DNA of 64,000 nt from Bacillus suaedaesalsae (GTDB lineage: Bacteria > Bacillota > Bacilli > Bacillales > SA4). Every line of letters starts with the position of its first letter. The stretch's first letter is position 1. Below the pieces are notes generated by a model, which made no database searches, was not told where the DNA came from, and worked only from the letters and a program-made list of their open reading frames with translations. Location of the stretch: contig NZ_JAFELM010000031.1 of the NCBI RefSeq assembly GCF_016890225.1, forward strand, positions 62,001-126,000, given 5' to 3'. Made by a program: the position numbers and the translations under genes. This document shows, in pieces, positions 8,774-18,585 of the stretch.

Positions 8774-9733
8774 TTAACGCTTTCCTTTTTCGTAAGGAGT
8801 TCCTAATGCTTTAGGAGCTTCTGCTCTACCAACAAATCCAGCAAGAGCAAGGATTGTTAATACATAAGGAGCAATCGTTAAATAAATTTTAGGAATTTCT
8901 TGTAGTACTGGAATTGATTCACCCGTGATACTTAATGATTGAGCTAACCCGAAGAATAAAGCTGCTCCCATTGCTCCAAGTGGATGCCACTTACCAAAGA
9001 TCATCGCTGCTAGTGCCATAAATCCTTGACCAGAAATTGTACCTGCAGCGAAGTTACCTGAAATGGAAGTCGCATATACAGCTCCTCCAAAACCAGCAAA
9101 TACACCAGAAAGCATAACACCGATATAACGCATTCTATTAACTTTAATACCCATTGTGTCTGCAGCCATTGGATGCTCCCCAACGGCACGTAAACGAAGA
9201 CCAAATGGAGTCTTATAGATCACATACCACACGACAATTGCTAAAAAGATTGCAATGTATGATGTAATATAAATATTCGAGAAGAATATTTTCCCAAGCA
9301 CAGGTATATCAGATAGAACTGGAATATCACTTTTGTAAATACGGTTATCGATAAAGTCTGTTTGACCTTTGTTGAATATTAACTTAATTAAGAATACTGA
9401 AAGACCAGCAGCCAAGAAGTTTATGGCAACACCACTAACTGTTTGGTCAGCCTTAAAGGAAATGGTCGCTACCGCATGAATTAATGCAAATAGCCCACCA
9501 ACTACTCCGGCAATTAGAATTCCAATCCATGGAGCAACATCCCCTAATGCAGCCTGTGTAAATAATGTTGTTAATATACCGATAAATGCTCCGAAAAGCA
9601 TAAGTCCTTCTAAACCAATGTTAACGACACCAGATTTTTCACTAAATACTCCACCAAGTGCAGTTAAGATTAAAGGGGCAGCAGAGTATATTGCTGCTGG
9701 AATGATGATCGCTAAAATATCAAGAAAACTCAT
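8774..9733 (-). CDS. nupQ: BMP-type nucleoside ABC transporter, permease 2 (NupQ-like)
   Basis: 319 residues, a polytopic BPD_transp_2 permease (signature LGGVFSEKSGVVNIGLEGLMLFGA near residues 28-50, then many hydrophobic helices). It resembles B. subtilis NupQ/YufQ, part of the guanosine importer NupNOPQ. The stop of the preceding permease abuts its ATG (TAGATG), so translation is probably coupled; AGGAGGGG lies just before the start. Last gene of the nupO-P-Q set, followed by a terminator. The substrate (nucleosides such as guanosine) is inferred from the family. Confidence 0.9.
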   Translation of the reverse strand: MSFLDILAIIIPAAIYSAAPLILTALGGVFSEKSGVVNIGLEGLMLFGAFIGILTTLFTQAALGDVAPWIGILIAGVVGGLFALIHAVATISFKADQTVSGVAINFLAAGLSVFLIKLIFNKGQTDFIDNRIYKSDIPVLSDIPVLGKIFFSNIYITSYIAIFLAIVVWYVIYKTPFGLRLRAVGEHPMAADTMGIKVNRMRYIGVMLSGVFAGFGGAVYATSISGNFAAGTISGQGFMALAAMIFGKWHPLGAMGAALFFGLAQSLSITGESIPVLQEIPKIYLTIAPYVLTILALAGFVGRAEAPKALGTPYEKGKR

Positions 9734-10795
9734 CTATTTCCCCTCCTTACTAAAACGCGTAAACAACCAACGAATAATATAACTTGAAGCAACAAAGAAG
9801 ATAATTAAGGCAATAACAATTTCTACTAATTCTGTTGGCACTCCTGCTGCTGATTGCATTGTTAGAGCACCGATTTTTAAGCCTGCAAATAATAGAGATG
9901 CAAAAATAATACCTAATGCACTGTTTGCACCTAATAAAGCAACCGCGATTCCATCAAATCCTTGACCAGTAAAGCCACCATTAATGGTCATATACTGATA
10001 TGTTCCTAGACCTTCCATTGCTCCAGCCGTACCTGCAAAGGCACCTGAAATCACCATTGCCAGGATGATGTTTTTAGAAACGCTCATACCTGCATATTGT
10101 GATGCATGCTGATTAAATCCTACTGCTTTTAACTCGTATCCTTTTGCTGTTCTTTCTAAAAGGAACCACATAATGATTGCACCTATAATTGCAACAATTA
10201 TTCCATAATGAAGACGAGAGTATTGAGTTAATTGCATTAAGAAATCAGAAGCTAATGACGCACTAGTATTAATCGTACCTGTTCTTTCACCTGGAACAAG
10301 TAAATATGTTCTGATTAAAGCATTCGTTACGTGTAAAGCAATATAGTTCATCATAATTGTTACAATTACTTCATGAACTTTAAGCTTTGCTTTTAGTAAG
10401 CCAGGAATGAATCCCCATAAAGCACCTGCTAGTGCAGCAGCCAGGATAGCTAATGGAATATGAATGATAGCCGGTAGATCGAATGCAATACCTACCCATA
10501 CAGATGCTAACCACCCTACAAGTAATTGCCCTTCAACACCAATATTAAATAAGCCAGTTCTAAAGGCAAAGCCTACAGCTAATCCTGATAAGATAAGAGG
10601 AGTCATTGCACGAATTGTTTCACCAATTTGATAAGAATCCCCAACAATCCCATCTAATAATGATACATAGCCTAGTATAGGGTTATATCCGCTTATAAGC
10701 ATGATGATTGCCCCAACTAATAATCCTAAAATTACAGCAAAAATTGGAACTGCAATATGAAAGAAACGCTCATTTTTCATCATTTTTTGCATCAT
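9734..10795 (-). CDS. nupP: BMP-type nucleoside ABC transporter, permease 1 (NupP-like)
   Basis: 353 residues, a polytopic BPD_transp_2 permease of the BMP/nucleoside class (FRTGLFNIGVEGQLLVG, later MTINGGFTGQGFDGIAVALLG). It resembles B. subtilis NupP/YufP and would form the membrane channel with NupQ. Its ATG overlaps the nupO stop (ATGA), which indicates coupled translation. No truncation is seen. Confidence 0.9.
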   Translation of the reverse strand: MMQKMMKNERFFHIAVPIFAVILGLLVGAIIMLISGYNPILGYVSLLDGIVGDSYQIGETIRAMTPLILSGLAVGFAFRTGLFNIGVEGQLLVGWLASVWVGIAFDLPAIIHIPLAILAAALAGALWGFIPGLLKAKLKVHEVIVTIMMNYIALHVTNALIRTYLLVPGERTGTINTSASLASDFLMQLTQYSRLHYGIIVAIIGAIIMWFLLERTAKGYELKAVGFNQHASQYAGMSVSKNIILAMVISGAFAGTAGAMEGLGTYQYMTINGGFTGQGFDGIAVALLGANSALGIIFASLLFAGLKIGALTMQSAAGVPTELVEIVIALIIFFVASSYIIRWLFTRFSKEGK

Positions 10796-12321
10796 GCGTC
10801 ACCTTCTCTCTTTCTCTTACCGCCTGCCATTAACTTACCTAGTTCTTGTTCGTTCGTTAATTTTGGATCTACGATATCAACAATTTTACCTTCGTAGATG
10901 ACGGCAATACGGTCACTAACATTTAATACTTCATCAAGTTCTAAGGAAACTAGTAAAACACCTTTTCCTTTATCTCGTTCTTCAATTAATTTAGAATGAA
11001 TAAATTCAATTGCCCCTACGTCTAAGCCACGAGTAGGTTGAGCAGCAATTAATAAATCTGGACTGCGGTCAACTTCACGTGCAATAATTGCTTTTTGTTG
11101 GTTCCCTCCCGATAATGCACGAGCAGGCGTATTTTCGCTCGGTGTACGAACATCAAATTCTGCTATTAAACTTTTAGCTTTTTCATGTATGGCTTTAAAG
11201 TTTAAGACCCCACTTTTAGAGAACGGTTGTTGGTAGTATGTTTGTAACACCATGTTTTCACCAATAGAGTAATCAAGGACTAGGCCGTGTTTATGACGGT
11301 CTTGTGGTATGTGCCCTATACCCGTTTCAGTAATTTTACGCGGTGTTAGTCCCGCAATGTTTGTGCCTTTTAATTCAATTGATCCAGCATTCACTTTTCT
11401 TAGACCGGTAATTGCCTCAATCAGTTCACTTTGACCGTTACCATCAACTCCGGCAATACCTAATATTTCACCGCGCTTTACCGTTAAGCTTAAGCCATTT
11501 ACCGCTGGTACATTTCTAGCATCATTAACGACTAAGTTTTCAATCTTTAAAACTTCGTCTCCAACTTTTGCTTCTGTTTTTTCAGTTTTAAAGTTAACCG
11601 CACGTCCTACCATCATCTCAGCTAATTGGTCTGGATTTGTTTCAGAAACGGTAACCGAACCAATTCCTTGTCCTTTACGGATAACTGTACACTGGTCACA
11701 CACTTCCATAATTTCTTTTAGCTTATGCGTAATTAAAATTATCGATTTTCCTTCTTTCACAAGCTTCTTCATAATTTGAATTAATTCTGATATTTCTTGT
11801 GGTGTTAATACCGCTGTCGGTTCATCAAATATTAAAATTTCTGCACCGCGATATAACGTCTTTAAAATCTCCACTCGTTGTTGCATACCAACAGAAATGT
11901 CTTCAATTTTTGCATATGGATCTACTTTTAATCCATATTGCTCAGAGATTTTTTGAACCTCTTCAGCCGCCTTAGCGATGTTAATACGTCCGCTAGCCGT
12001 AGGTTCGTTTCCAAGGATGATATTTTCAGTAACCGTAAAGTTCTCAACAAGCATGAAATGTTGATGAACCATCCCAATTCCTAGTTCATTCGCTACGTTT
12101 GGATCTGTAATTTTAACAGGTTTTCCATTAACGCGAATTTCACCTTTCTCAGGCTGATACAAGCCAAATAGAACATTCATTAACGTCGATTTCCCGGCTC
12201 CATTCTCCCCTAAAAGAGCATGAATCTCACCTTTTGCCAGTCTTAATGTAATGTTGTCATTCGCTACGATGCCTGGGAACTCTTTACGAATATTGAGCAT
12301 CTCAATAACATATTCCAACAT
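10792..12321 (-). CDS. nupO: BMP-type nucleoside ABC transporter, double ATP-binding subunit (NupO-like)
   Basis: 509 residues with two ABC domains in tandem. The first has Walker A GENGAGKST, a signature-like ISVGMQQRVEIL and Walker B LIFDEPTAVL. The second has a degenerate Walker A GVDGNGQSE and a signature LSGGNQQKAI. This is the sugar/nucleoside importer type (one protein, both sites). The start is ATG at 12321 (MLEYVIEMLNI) with AGGAG 5 nt upstream; an in-frame extension to 12369 has no ribosome site. It is separated from nupN by a terminator and two further hairpins, so it should be made at a lower level than the binding protein. Confidence 0.92.
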   Translation of the reverse strand: MLEYVIEMLNIRKEFPGIVANDNITLRLAKGEIHALLGENGAGKSTLMNVLFGLYQPEKGEIRVNGKPVKITDPNVANELGIGMVHQHFMLVENFTVTENIILGNEPTASGRINIAKAAEEVQKISEQYGLKVDPYAKIEDISVGMQQRVEILKTLYRGAEILIFDEPTAVLTPQEISELIQIMKKLVKEGKSIILITHKLKEIMEVCDQCTVIRKGQGIGSVTVSETNPDQLAEMMVGRAVNFKTEKTEAKVGDEVLKIENLVVNDARNVPAVNGLSLTVKRGEILGIAGVDGNGQSELIEAITGLRKVNAGSIELKGTNIAGLTPRKITETGIGHIPQDRHKHGLVLDYSIGENMVLQTYYQQPFSKSGVLNFKAIHEKAKSLIAEFDVRTPSENTPARALSGGNQQKAIIAREVDRSPDLLIAAQPTRGLDVGAIEFIHSKLIEERDKGKGVLLVSLELDEVLNVSDRIAVIYEGKIVDIVDPKLTNEQELGKLMAGGKRKREGDA

Positions 12322-12406
12322 AATCACTCCTAAAAAAGCATGAATAGTATAATTCCATATTTCAAACAAACTTTGTAAAGTCGTTTTGTAACGGAAAGGT
12401 ATATTT

Positions 12407-12464
12407 CTTCTTACGTATAAAAAGTAAGAAGTAAAAGGTCAAGCTCGTTTGTTTAACCTTTTAC
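12407..12464 (-). other. Two adjoining hairpins in the nupN-nupO spacer
   Basis: GTAAAAGGT (12431-12439) pairs with ACCTTTTAC (12456-12464), and CTTCTTAC (12407-12414) pairs with GTAAGAAG (12424-12431). The two stems share one base. They lie downstream of the nupN terminator and upstream of nupO. They may stabilise the nupO message after processing or add further termination; the role is inferred. Confidence 0.55.
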
Positions 12465-12501
12465 GTCCAACTTCTAAAAATGATTCAACTATAAAGGGAA
12501 A

Positions 12502-12535
12502 AATAAAGGCTAGTAGGTTTGTACTAGCCTTTATT
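12502..12535 (-). terminator. Intrinsic terminator between nupN and nupO (partial read-through expected)
   Basis: AATAAAGGCTAGTA pairs perfectly with TACTAGCCTTTATT, 14 bp with a short loop, and a T-run follows on the minus strand. Position after the binding protein and before the ATPase is typical of ABC import operons, where it sets the excess of binding protein. Confidence 0.88.
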
Positions 12536-12543
12536 AAAGAAAT

Positions 12544-13638
12544 TTATTTCTTTAAGTACTCTTCGTACTCTTCATCTGTTGCAGGAACTTTGATTTCACC
12601 AGCAAGAATCTTTTCTTGGTACTCTTTAACTAGAGCTAAAGATTCTTCAGATACGTTTTCTTGAGTTGGAGCGATACCGATACCGTCGTTATCTAATCCA
12701 AACTCAACAATTGTTCCACCTGGGAACTTGCCTTCCTTTGCCATTTTAGATACTTCATAAACTGCTGTATCTACACGCTTAACCATTGAAGTTAATGTTA
12801 CGTTTTCTGGCATACCTTCTTCGTGTTGGTCTTTATCAACACCGATTACCCATACTTTTTTACCTTGCTTTGCACGGTTCTTAGCTTCTGTGAATACACC
12901 GTTACCAGTTCCACCTGCTGCATGGTAAATGATGTCAATGTTTTGGCTATACATTGTGTTTGCAATTTGTGTTCCTTTTTCAGGAGCGTTGAAGTCTTCA
13001 GCATATTGAACTACAACTTCAGCGTTTGGATTTGCTGCTTTAACACCAGCTTTGAATCCGTTTTCGAATTTCTTGATAAGTTCACCTTCAACTCCACCAA
13101 TAAATCCAACTTTCCCAGTTGTAGATTGCTTACCAGCGATAAGTCCTACCAGGAATGAACCTTCATGCTCTTTAAACGTGATGTTTGCAACGTTTGGTAA
13201 GAAATCACCATTGTCATCTGTTACAACCATATCTACAATTGCAAGATTAGCTTCTGTTTGTTGTTGAGCAACCTTTTTAACATCGTCCCCTAAAAGGAAT
13301 CCGATTCCGTAAACTAGGTTAAAGTCTTCACGAACTAATGCATTTAAGTTTGGAGCATAATCAGTTGCTGCAGAAGATTGAAGATATTTAAATCCTTTTC
13401 CTTCTTCTAGGTTGTTGTCAGCACCAAATTGCTTTAAACCTTCCCAAGCAGATTGGTTAAATGACTTGTCATCTACCCCACCTGTGTCAGTTACCATTGC
13501 TACCTTGAATTCAGCAGCTTTGTCAGAACCATTTGTTCCTTTTGCATTGTCTTCCTTTTCTCCAGCTCCACAAGCACCTAAAATCGTACTTGCTGCTAAA
13601 AGAAGAGAAAGAGCTACACCATACTTACGCTTTGTCAT
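12544..13638 (-). CDS. nupN: BMP-family nucleoside-binding lipoprotein (NupN-like)
   Basis: 364 residues. An N-terminal lipoprotein signal with lipobox LGAC (Cys23) is followed by a G/K/D/N-rich tether and a Bmp domain (KVAMVTDTGGVDDKSFNQSAWEGL...). It resembles B. subtilis NupN/YufN, the membrane-anchored receptor of the guanosine ABC importer. The start ATG has AGGGGGT 7 nt upstream. A regulator of the NupR type lies directly upstream, and a strong terminator separates this gene from nupO. A cre-like site lies about 50 bp upstream of the start. Confidence 0.93.
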   Translation of the reverse strand: MTKRKYGVALSLLLAASTILGACGAGEKEDNAKGTNGSDKAAEFKVAMVTDTGGVDDKSFNQSAWEGLKQFGADNNLEEGKGFKYLQSSAATDYAPNLNALVREDFNLVYGIGFLLGDDVKKVAQQQTEANLAIVDMVVTDDNGDFLPNVANITFKEHEGSFLVGLIAGKQSTTGKVGFIGGVEGELIKKFENGFKAGVKAANPNAEVVVQYAEDFNAPEKGTQIANTMYSQNIDIIYHAAGGTGNGVFTEAKNRAKQGKKVWVIGVDKDQHEEGMPENVTLTSMVKRVDTAVYEVSKMAKEGKFPGGTIVEFGLDNDGIGIAPTQENVSEESLALVKEYQEKILAGEIKVPATDEEYEEYLKK

Positions 13639-13687
13639 TCTCTTTACCCCCTAATTTTAATTAATCTATTGTCACTAAAATAATGAC

Positions 13688-13701
13688 CGAAATCGTTTTC
13701 A
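13688..13701 (-). promoter_or_regulatory. Possible cre (CcpA) site upstream of nupN
   Basis: The minus strand reads TGAAAACGATTTCG, matching the catabolite response element pattern TGWAANCGNTNWCA at 13 of 14 positions. It lies 50-63 bp upstream of the nupN ATG. CcpA control is inferred from the match only. Confidence 0.35.
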
Positions 13702-13761
13702 AAACCCTGTAACGTTTTCTAGTCCTCACCTCCTTAAAATGTACGGAAACTGAAAAAATTA

Positions 13762-14487
13762 TTATACTCGTTTTCTGAGTACGTGGAAGCTAAACTTATC
13801 TGCTCTAAAATAATTTAATGAAAATAGAACAGGTACATCATTTTGATCAAAATGCATTTGTTTAAGTAATAGCAGTGCTGTTTCAGGTTCACATTCTAAT
13901 ATCGGTGAAATCTTTTCATGATAACCCAATGGTTCTATGTGCACCACTGCGTGAGAAATATAGCGCCCCTCTTGTTCAAGAAGGTGCAGTAATGACTCAA
14001 CGTTATGATTAAAACCATTAGAAGGTAAATATTCGCTCGGAATTTTGTCAATACAATATACAACAGGTTCTCCGTCTGCCGTACGGACACGTTCTACTAA
14101 TAAAATCTCATCATCAATGGAGCATTCGAATCTTTTGATATCTTCATCTGTAGGTCCCTGTTCTGAAGAGGATAGGAAAATTGTCCCTGCTTTCTTTCCA
14201 GCTTGGATAATCATATCCGTTACAGAATTTAATTGTTCGATCCCCGATGAGAATAATGGCTTTGCATTTACAAACGTTCCGACACCATGTCTACGAATGA
14301 CAACGTTTTCTTCTTCAAGTATACGAAGTGCCTCTCGCAGTGTTGCGCGGCTAACTCCTAATTGCTTAGCTAAATCAAATTCTGAAGGAAGCTTTTCTTT
14401 TTCCTTATAGATTCCTTTTTCGATATCGCCTTTTAGCCTATCAATAACTTGTAAGTATAAATGCCGATTGTCTGACTTAATCGTCAT
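13762..14487 (-). CDS. ymfC: GntR/HutC-family transcriptional regulator (YmfC/NupR-like)
   Basis: 241 residues. The N-terminal winged helix-turn-helix is of the GntR type ([41 protein letters not shown]), and the C-terminal UTRA effector-binding domain covers about residues 85-235. It is the positional equivalent of B. subtilis YmfC, which I recall being named NupR, the repressor of the guanosine transporter operon. In this genome the transporter genes follow it by 123 bp with no clear terminator between, so local control of nupNOPQ is a strong inference. A nucleoside or nucleotide effector is likely but unproven. Confidence 0.87.
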   Translation of the reverse strand: MTIKSDNRHLYLQVIDRLKGDIEKGIYKEKEKLPSEFDLAKQLGVSRATLREALRILEEENVVIRRHGVGTFVNAKPLFSSGIEQLNSVTDMIIQAGKKAGTIFLSSSEQGPTDEDIKRFECSIDDEILLVERVRTADGEPVVYCIDKIPSEYLPSNGFNHNVESLLHLLEQEGRYISHAVVHIEPLGYHEKISPILECEPETALLLLKQMHFDQNDVPVLFSLNYFRADKFSFHVLRKRV

Positions 14488-14534
14488 ATAAAGCCTCCTA
14501 AGTAAATAAATTGATAAGCAAACTGGAGGTACAA

Positions 14535-14567
14535 ATAGGTATGATGTCTTACTTGTGTACTTCCTCT
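14535..14567. promoter_or_regulatory. Possible autoregulatory operator in the ymfC leader
   Basis: An imperfect inverted repeat reads GGTACAAATAGGT on one arm and AGTACACAAGTAAG on the other (complementary strand), centred about 60 bp upstream of the ymfC ATG. GntR/HutC regulators often bind such repeats near their own start. I did not find the same motif before nupN, which weakens the case. Confidence 0.25.
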
Positions 14568-14709
14568 AATCGAAAATACTATAACACTTTTCCTAAAAGA
14601 AATAAATAGAAATTATATAAAATTTGTCGAAATGTAGTGAAAAATAAAGTAATAAATTCATAATAAAAATTCGTTACACGATTTTTTAGCGAAAATCCCT
14701 TCAATTCAA

Positions 14710-14737
14710 ACTTTTCAGAAAAAATTTTCAGTAAAAA
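14710..14737. promoter_or_regulatory. Two overlapping CodY-box-like motifs
   Basis: ACTTTTCAGAAAAAA (14710-14724) and AATTTTCAGTAAAAA (14723-14737) each match the CodY motif AATTTTCWGAAAATT at 12 of 15 positions. They lie about 220 bp upstream of ymfC. Nucleoside import is under CodY in B. subtilis, but A/T-rich DNA makes chance matches common. Confidence 0.25.
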
Positions 14738-14744
14738 TACATAA

Positions 14745-14769
14745 AAAAAAGGGGGATATCCCCTTTTTT
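14745..14769 (-). terminator. Intrinsic terminator of spoIIIE
   Basis: The core GGGGATATCCCC is flanked by A-run and T-run (AAAAAA / TTTTTT), overlapping the spoIIIE stop region. It is symmetrical, so it may stop both strands. Confidence 0.8.
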
Positions 14770-17113
14770 AAGACGTTGCTTCTTCATTCGATTTTGTCAT
14801 TAACACTTCTCTTGGTTTACTACCCTCATATGGTCCTACGATTCCACGTTCCTCCATAGCGTCTATTAAGCGAGCCGCACGGGTGTAACCGATCCTAAAT
14901 CTCCGTTGCAGCATAGAGACAGAAGCAGTTTGCATTTCTAAAACAAGGCTCACAGCATCATCAAATATGTCATCTTCTACTTCAGTTTTTGAAGTAGGAG
15001 CATCTGTAGGAATCATATTTTCCTGATATTGTGCTTTCTGTTGAGAAATGACAAAGTCAACAATATCTTCTACCTCCTGATCGGATAGGAAAGCACCTTG
15101 AACTCTGACTGGCTTTGACATTCCAGCCGGTAAGAACAACATATCTCCTCTGCCTAAAAGCTTCTCGGCTCCCCCCATATCTAGAATAGTTCTTGAATCT
15201 GTTTGTGAAGAGACACTAAATGCAATTCTTGAAGGAATGTTGGCTTTAATGACACCGGTAATGACGTCAACTGATGGTCTTTGAGTAGCAATAATTAAGT
15301 GGATTCCTGCTGCACGAGCCATTTGTGCCAATCTTGTAATTGCATCTTCGACATCAGATGATGCCACCATCATTAAGTCAGCGAGCTCGTCTACGATTAC
15401 CACAATAAACGGTAATAATGGTTGCTTCACTTCTTCTTCCTGGTTTTGCCTCTTAATATAATCATTATAACCCTCGATATTTCTCGTACCTGTATGAGAG
15501 AAAAGCTCATACCTTCTCTCCATCTCAGAAACAACCTTTTTCAATGCTTGTGAAGCCTTTTTAGCATCCGTTACGACAGGTGCTAATAGATGTGGAATGC
15601 CGTTATAAACATTCAATTCTACCATTTTGGGGTCAATCATCATCATTTTTACTTCATGTGGCTTTGTACGCATTAAAATACTAGTGATGATTCCATTAAT
15701 ACATACACTTTTCCCACTACCTGTTGCACCCGCAACTAGTAAATGTGGCATCTTATTTAATTCTGCTAGCACCGCTTCACCTGAGATATCGCGGCCAAGC
15801 CCTATCAATAGCTTCGAATCCTTGTTTGAAACCCGTGGAGCTTCAAGTACCTCTCTCAATGTTACCATGGATACTTCTTCGTTTGGAACTTCAATTCCAA
15901 TCGCTGATTTCCCTGGTATTGGTGCTTCAATACGAATATCCTTAGCAGCAAGGGCTAAAGCTAAATCATCACTTAAGTTTACAATTTTACTAACCTTTAC
16001 ACCTACCGCTGGGTAAACCTCATATTTAGTCACTGCAGGACCTAAATGTACTTTTTTAACACTTGCTTTTACACCAAAGCTTTCAAACGTTCTTTCAAGC
16101 TTTTTAATATTCGTTCGAATTAATTCATTGTCATGCCCACTTTTTCGATTATTCGGTAAAGATAGTATATCAAGAGAAGGAAGGAGATAACTTAAATTTT
16201 CCTCCTCAATAAATGCTGATTGTGGAATAGGATCGATTTCCTCTACTTCAGTTTCTTCCTTCTTTACTTCAGACTTTACTTTGACAACCAGGTCAGAATC
16301 ATCGTCTGTGGCACTATGATCTTGAAAGTTTGAAATAATTGGCTGGATAATCACTTCTTCCTCTTCTGGTTCAATAGTCATTTCATTTGACTGGTTATCC
16401 TTTGATAAAGGAATTGGTTGCTCTTTTTTATTCTTTGTTTTTGCCCGCTTGTTCGTTTGCTTTTTACCTATGTTACTGAACCATTCTTTTACATCAGTTG
16501 TGAATGCAAGATATTGCTCCTTAATAAAGGTAAACACGGGAGATACAATTTTCACCACTACATCCATTAGGGATCTTCCTGTAACTAAAATAATACCCAC
16601 TAGCAAGAAGAGCAATGCAATAAATTCTGTACCTTTAGCGGCAAAGAGCACATGAAATAATGCAAATAAAACAGCACCTATCATACCACCGCCAATATCG
16701 TTTGTCTTCGTCTCACCCGTTGTCTCCATCCAAAATAATTCCCATGTATTTCGAATTACAGAAGGTTCTTTAAATACGCCATCTTTAATAAGTAATTCAA
16801 ATAAGTTGACATGACTGAATAGCAAGAGAGCAGAAATAATAAAATACACTCCGATAAAGCGCTGTGAAAAAATATAAGGATGGTTTCGTTTCCAAATATA
16901 ATATACCGATAGTATGAGTAATGATAATAGTAAAAGCATATACCATTCTCCCATAAAAAAACGAGTCAGAGTTGTTAGTAGTTGTCCAACTGCTCCAAGT
17001 CCTGAGATTCCAATACAAGTCATGGCAAATATAGTAAGTCCAGCTAGTTCGAACTTTAATGTATGCTTCCACTCCTGTTTCTTTCTTTTTTGTCGTTGCT
17101 TAGGCTTTGCCAT
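14768..17113 (-). CDS. spoIIIE: DNA translocase SpoIIIE
   Basis: 781 residues (B. subtilis 787). The order is: basic N-terminus; about four transmembrane helices in residues 1-175; a charged low-complexity linker (about 200-320); the alpha-beta motor with [18 protein letters not shown] and Walker A GATGSGKS, Walker B IVVIVDEL, then [16 protein letters not shown]; and the C-terminal gamma winged-helix [23 protein letters not shown], which reads SRS sequences. It pumps the chromosome into the forespore across the septum. It is preceded by ylzJ and a repeat-bearing gap and followed by a strong terminator, so it appears to be its own unit. Confidence 0.97.
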   Translation of the reverse strand: MAKPKQRQKRKKQEWKHTLKFELAGLTIFAMTCIGISGLGAVGQLLTTLTRFFMGEWYMLLLLSLLILSVYYIWKRNHPYIFSQRFIGVYFIISALLLFSHVNLFELLIKDGVFKEPSVIRNTWELFWMETTGETKTNDIGGGMIGAVLFALFHVLFAAKGTEFIALLFLLVGIILVTGRSLMDVVVKIVSPVFTFIKEQYLAFTTDVKEWFSNIGKKQTNKRAKTKNKKEQPIPLSKDNQSNEMTIEPEEEEVIIQPIISNFQDHSATDDDSDLVVKVKSEVKKEETEVEEIDPIPQSAFIEEENLSYLLPSLDILSLPNNRKSGHDNELIRTNIKKLERTFESFGVKASVKKVHLGPAVTKYEVYPAVGVKVSKIVNLSDDLALALAAKDIRIEAPIPGKSAIGIEVPNEEVSMVTLREVLEAPRVSNKDSKLLIGLGRDISGEAVLAELNKMPHLLVAGATGSGKSVCINGIITSILMRTKPHEVKMMMIDPKMVELNVYNGIPHLLAPVVTDAKKASQALKKVVSEMERRYELFSHTGTRNIEGYNDYIKRQNQEEEVKQPLLPFIVVIVDELADLMMVASSDVEDAITRLAQMARAAGIHLIIATQRPSVDVITGVIKANIPSRIAFSVSSQTDSRTILDMGGAEKLLGRGDMLFLPAGMSKPVRVQGAFLSDQEVEDIVDFVISQQKAQYQENMIPTDAPTSKTEVEDDIFDDAVSLVLEMQTASVSMLQRRFRIGYTRAARLIDAMEERGIVGPYEGSKPREVLMTKSNEEATS

Positions 17114-17280
17114 TTTTTACACCTCAGTTTAGATATGTATCGCTTTATTATAAAAACATTTCTACTTACAGTTCAATCCTTGTTTCTTGATTATAAAGCC
17201 TTTCAGTCAATTTAAAAAGAGGAATAAGTACAAGCTTTTGTTCATTCACTTGTTAAATGAGGAAAAAAGTTAAGAGGCTT

Positions 17281-17400
17281 TCTTAATGATTTCGTAGAAC
17301 AAAAGGCGCAAGCGCCACATTTAGCCTTTGGAAGGCCGGGGTTGGAGCTGGATTCAAATGACCCAAGCAAACATCACAAGTGATTTTATTATTATTTCCT
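17281..17400. repeat. Degenerate Bacillus-type intergenic repeat remnant
   Basis: The perfect palindrome GGCGCAAGCGCC (17305-17316) is followed by a GC-rich run with GGAAGGCCGGGGTTGG. It stands out from the A/T-rich surroundings, and I recall similar GGCGCAAGCGCC repeats in many Bacillus intergenic regions. No coding potential is seen. It makes up most of the 326-bp gap between ylzJ and spoIIIE. Confidence 0.5.
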
Positions 17401-17412
17401 AGGGCCAAAAAA

Positions 17413-17440
17413 AAGAGCTTATGAATACTCATAAGCTCTT
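17413..17440 (-). terminator. Intrinsic terminator of the tepA-ylzJ unit
   Basis: AAGAGCTTATGA / TCATAAGCTCTT is a 12-bp perfect stem with a 4-nt loop, followed by TTTTTTT on the minus strand. It abuts the ylzJ stop. Confidence 0.92.
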
Positions 17441-17652
17441 TAAGGAAGTTTAACCGTCATCCCAGGTGAATATTCTGCTGTTAAATAATGCTGTGGATCT
17501 GTACTTAATAATCGAACTATTCGATATTGCAGTTCTTCATTTCGTTCCACAATCATCGAAACCCCATTCACTTCTACACATTGTTGATTCGTATAAACGT
17601 TTGTTTCTACTGGGTAAACAAGCTCATTCGGCATTATGGTATATAGAATCAC
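17440..17652 (-). CDS. ylzJ: YlzJ-like small protein
   Basis: 70 residues, soluble, of the YlzJ-like family ([10 protein letters not shown] start region, later [10 protein letters not shown]). The function is unknown; the family accompanies tepA and spoIIIE in Bacillaceae. The start is GTG and overlaps the tepA stop (GTGA), so it is translationally coupled. No membrane segment or catalytic motif is visible. It is followed directly by the terminator. Confidence 0.82.
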   Translation of the reverse strand: MILYTIMPNELVYPVETNVYTNQQCVEVNGVSMIVERNEELQYRIVRLLSTDPQHYLTAEYSPGMTVKLP

Positions 17653-18401
17653 TGTAGCAACTTCCCTTCTTGTTCAGAAACGCCTTTATGTTCTATAAGC
17701 TCATTTAATTTTGCAATTGCCTTTCCGATACCCCCAACTTCATTTATGAGTCCGTATTTCACTGCATCTTCACCCACAACATTTGTACCGATATCTCTTG
17801 TTAAATTTCCTTTTGAAAGCATAAGTTCTTTAAAGCGATCCTCTGTGACATTTGAATGCTTTGTTACAAATCTCACGACTCGATCTTGCATTTTATCTAA
17901 GTATTCAAAAGTTTGAGGAACACCAATCACTAGCCCTGTCAATCGAACTGGATGGATCGTCATGGTTGCTGTTTCAGCAATAAAAGAATAGTCTGTTGAA
18001 ACTGCGATTGGAACACCGATCGAATGTCCTCCACCTAGAACAATAGAAACTGTTGGTTTCGAAAGGGATGCAATCATTTCTGCAATCGCAAGTCCAGCCT
18101 CTACATCTCCCCCTACTGTGTTTAAAATGATGAGTAAACCTTCAATTTTAGGATTTTGTTCAATTGCCACAATTTGAGGAATGAGATGCTCATACTTTGT
18201 CGTTTTATTTTGCGGAGGAAGTTGAATATGTCCCTCTATTTGTCCAATAATCGTAAGTACGTGTATTTTCGAGTCATTTGCTAACTGTGGTATGTTTGTT
18301 TGACCTAATGCTTGTATTTTATCTAGTAATCCTTCTTTATGTTCTTCTTTTTTTTCTTGTTCCTGTTCATTCATTTGCCCAGAAAAGATTTCGTTCTCCA
18401 T
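17649..18401 (-). CDS. tepA: ClpP-like peptidase TepA (translocation-enhancing protein)
   Basis: About 250 residues of the ClpP/crotonase fold. GGGHSIGV contains the catalytic-type serine, IHPVRLTG the histidine region, and [13 protein letters not shown] precedes them. B. subtilis TepA (YmfB) was described as aiding protein secretion or degrading signal peptides and small acid-soluble spore proteins; the real role is unsettled. I start at ATG 18401 (MENEIFSG) because the AAAGGGG site is upstream of it, though the spacer of 11 is long; an in-frame extension to 18524 enters a repeat-like region and has no homology. The N-terminal 45 residues are poorly conserved and charged. Confidence 0.9.
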   Translation of the reverse strand: MENEIFSGQMNEQEQEKKEEHKEGLLDKIQALGQTNIPQLANDSKIHVLTIIGQIEGHIQLPPQNKTTKYEHLIPQIVAIEQNPKIEGLLIILNTVGGDVEAGLAIAEMIASLSKPTVSIVLGGGHSIGVPIAVSTDYSFIAETATMTIHPVRLTGLVIGVPQTFEYLDKMQDRVVRFVTKHSNVTEDRFKELMLSKGNLTRDIGTNVVGEDAVKYGLINEVGGIGKAIAKLNELIEHKGVSEQEGKLLQ

Positions 18402-18530
18402 TGAATGGATTTCCCCTTTCAAACAATAAGATAAACTTAGTATGAACTCTTCCATCAATTTCATTCCAAAACGTAAAAAACACAGGTACTTAACCAAACA
18501 GGTAACTGATTTACGTTCCTGCAACTAGCC

Positions 18531-18585
18531 TTCCGCAAAAGTTGGCCAAAAACCAAAGTACAGGACAAAAGCAACTTTAGCGGAA
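18531..18585. repeat. Long-stem inverted repeat upstream of tepA
   Basis: TTCCGCAAAAGTTG (18531-18544) pairs with CAACTTTAGCGGAA (18572-18585) at 13 of 14 positions, with a 27-nt loop. The loop carries a CAGGACAAAAG segment resembling part of the elements at 28790 and 39521. It occupies the gap between rnjB and tepA and is probably a remnant of a small non-coding element. Confidence 0.5.
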
